A stretch of DNA of 32,496 nt from Candidatus Methanoperedens sp. (lineage in GTDB: Archaea > Halobacteriota > Methanosarcinia > Methanosarcinales > Methanoperedenaceae): contig JAGFND010000015.1 of the NCBI GenBank assembly GCA_021409285.1, positions 1 through 32,496 on the forward strand. The letters are read 5' to 3'. The stretch's first letter is position 1. Each line of letters opens with the position of its first letter. A program made the position numbers and the translations under genes. The notes under the pieces are model-generated. The model had not been told where the DNA came from, did no database searches, and saw nothing but the letters and a program-made list of their open reading frames with translations. Below, piece after piece: positions 31,913 through 32,496 of the stretch.

Positions 31913-32496
31913 TCTTTATTCTGACAGGATGTTTATAAAGAGACCTTACATAAATCAGCATGATAAGCATTTTTTATGAAAAAGTATCAATTTATGTTGG
32001 TAATTGCCCTAATGTGCAACACTTCTTACTTGATTGTCTAAAAACAAGCTATATCTTCAATTTTTGATTATTATTAAAATAAAGGTTCTTCCTTCATTAT
32101 TATAGACATATTATTTTGTATTAATTATTGTATATGTGCCGAACCGCACTAAAAATGTTTGAGAGTGTCACGGCGAGGAACGACCCGCCGAGAAATAAGT
32201 TATTTGGGGACATTGTTGAATTGTTCTATATTCTAATAATAAAAAAACTCTACAAAAATGTGCTGGTTATTTTTTGGTGATCGTTATTATTTGTGATGGT
32301 AATTATCCTAAAATACAATATTCTACTATTCTATTATAGGGCGATCGAAGTTAGACCTATAACATCATAAACCCGTTGTTTTAGTTATCAACTTGCTTCA
32401 TTTTCCATATCAAAACCATCTATGTCGTTGTCTTTTTCAAATTTTTGATATAGTATGTATAAATTAATAGTATATCTTTATAAACTTAAACGTCAA
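31913..32496. other. AT-rich stretch without a recognised gene
   Basis: About 580 bp at the right edge with no frame longer than about 35 residues on either strand. It is strongly A/T-rich apart from a short island near 32139-32190 (GGCG-aggaacgacc-CGCC pairs). TATA-like sequences at about 32470-32485 could belong to a gene outside the window or to the minus-strand side. No repeat of the tRNA-Thr 3' end was seen here. Confidence 0.4.

Noticed and set aside
32360-32496. Minus-strand frame of about 29 residues ending at MENEAS
   Set aside because: No start codon before the final residues, a stop just upstream, and no recognisable domain.

Overview
The window comes from an archaeon, most likely a member of the Methanosarcinales and possibly a Methanoperedens-like (ANME-2d) lineage. 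The archaeal call rests on sn-glycerol-1-phosphate dehydrogenase, ribosomal protein S19e, a PDCD5-type DNA-binding protein, Orc1/Cdc6, the DUF2072/DUF2073/GTPase trio found beside archaeal origins, UPF0179, UPF0146, DUF63, a ThiD-ThiN fusion, an archaeal pilus ATPase, and TATA boxes about 25-30 nt ahead of many start codons (leaderless transcripts). The narrower placement is inference: it rests on a c-type multiheme cytochrome, an acyl-CoA dehydrogenase and a rubredoxin-flavodiiron pair in a methanogen-like gene background. No marker gene in the window settles it.

Layout. 1-1.24 kb: a tyrosine recombinase cut by the left edge, beside tRNA-Thr. 1.3-4.6 kb: ether-lipid gene egsA with UPF0179 and a small protein, divergent from two membrane proteins (DUF63, SpoIIM-like), then tRNA-Ser. 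4.6-5.5 kb: a protein made almost entirely of eleven C2H2 zinc fingers. 5.7-9.7 kb: thrC with a ubiquitin-like sulfur carrier, thiDN, a methyltransferase and a small secreted protein. 9.7-12.45 kb: a replication-linked block (OapC, OapB, Era-like GTPase, divergent cdc6) and tRNA-Gly. 12.5-15.35 kb: a cytosolic sensor kinase and an old-yellow-enzyme-type reductase. 15.4-19.3 kb: UPF0146, then a tightly packed run of two KaiC-like proteins (one fused to a small GTPase), a Roadblock protein, a CRM RNA-binding protein, S19e and PDCD5. 19.35-21.95 kb: rubredoxin, FprA flavodiiron protein and acyl-CoA dehydrogenase on one strand behind a 15-bp palindrome. 22.5-23.8 kb: a 56-residue protein and a multiheme cytochrome, followed by about 450 bp without a gene. 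24.3-27.6 kb: an exported OB-fold protein, an ABC-2 exporter and cysS, apparently one operon. 27.75-31.25 kb: a type IV pilus/secretion ATPase and its membrane platform. 31.26-31.9 kb: a frameshifted integrase remnant, then AT-rich sequence without a gene to the right edge.

The most interesting unit is at 15.9-18.2 kb. Two KaiC-fold proteins with damaged ATPase motifs sit with an apparently competent MglA/CvnD-like GTPase, fused to one of them, and a Roadblock partner. Reading frames overlap or nearly touch, and the run continues into translation genes. This looks like a GTPase signalling module in which the KaiC fold serves as scaffold rather than motor. Other points of note are the eleven-finger protein, the palindrome ahead of the rubredoxin-FprA genes, a cytochrome with a possible CX7CH heme site, and a symmetric TATA box that seems to serve two divergent genes.
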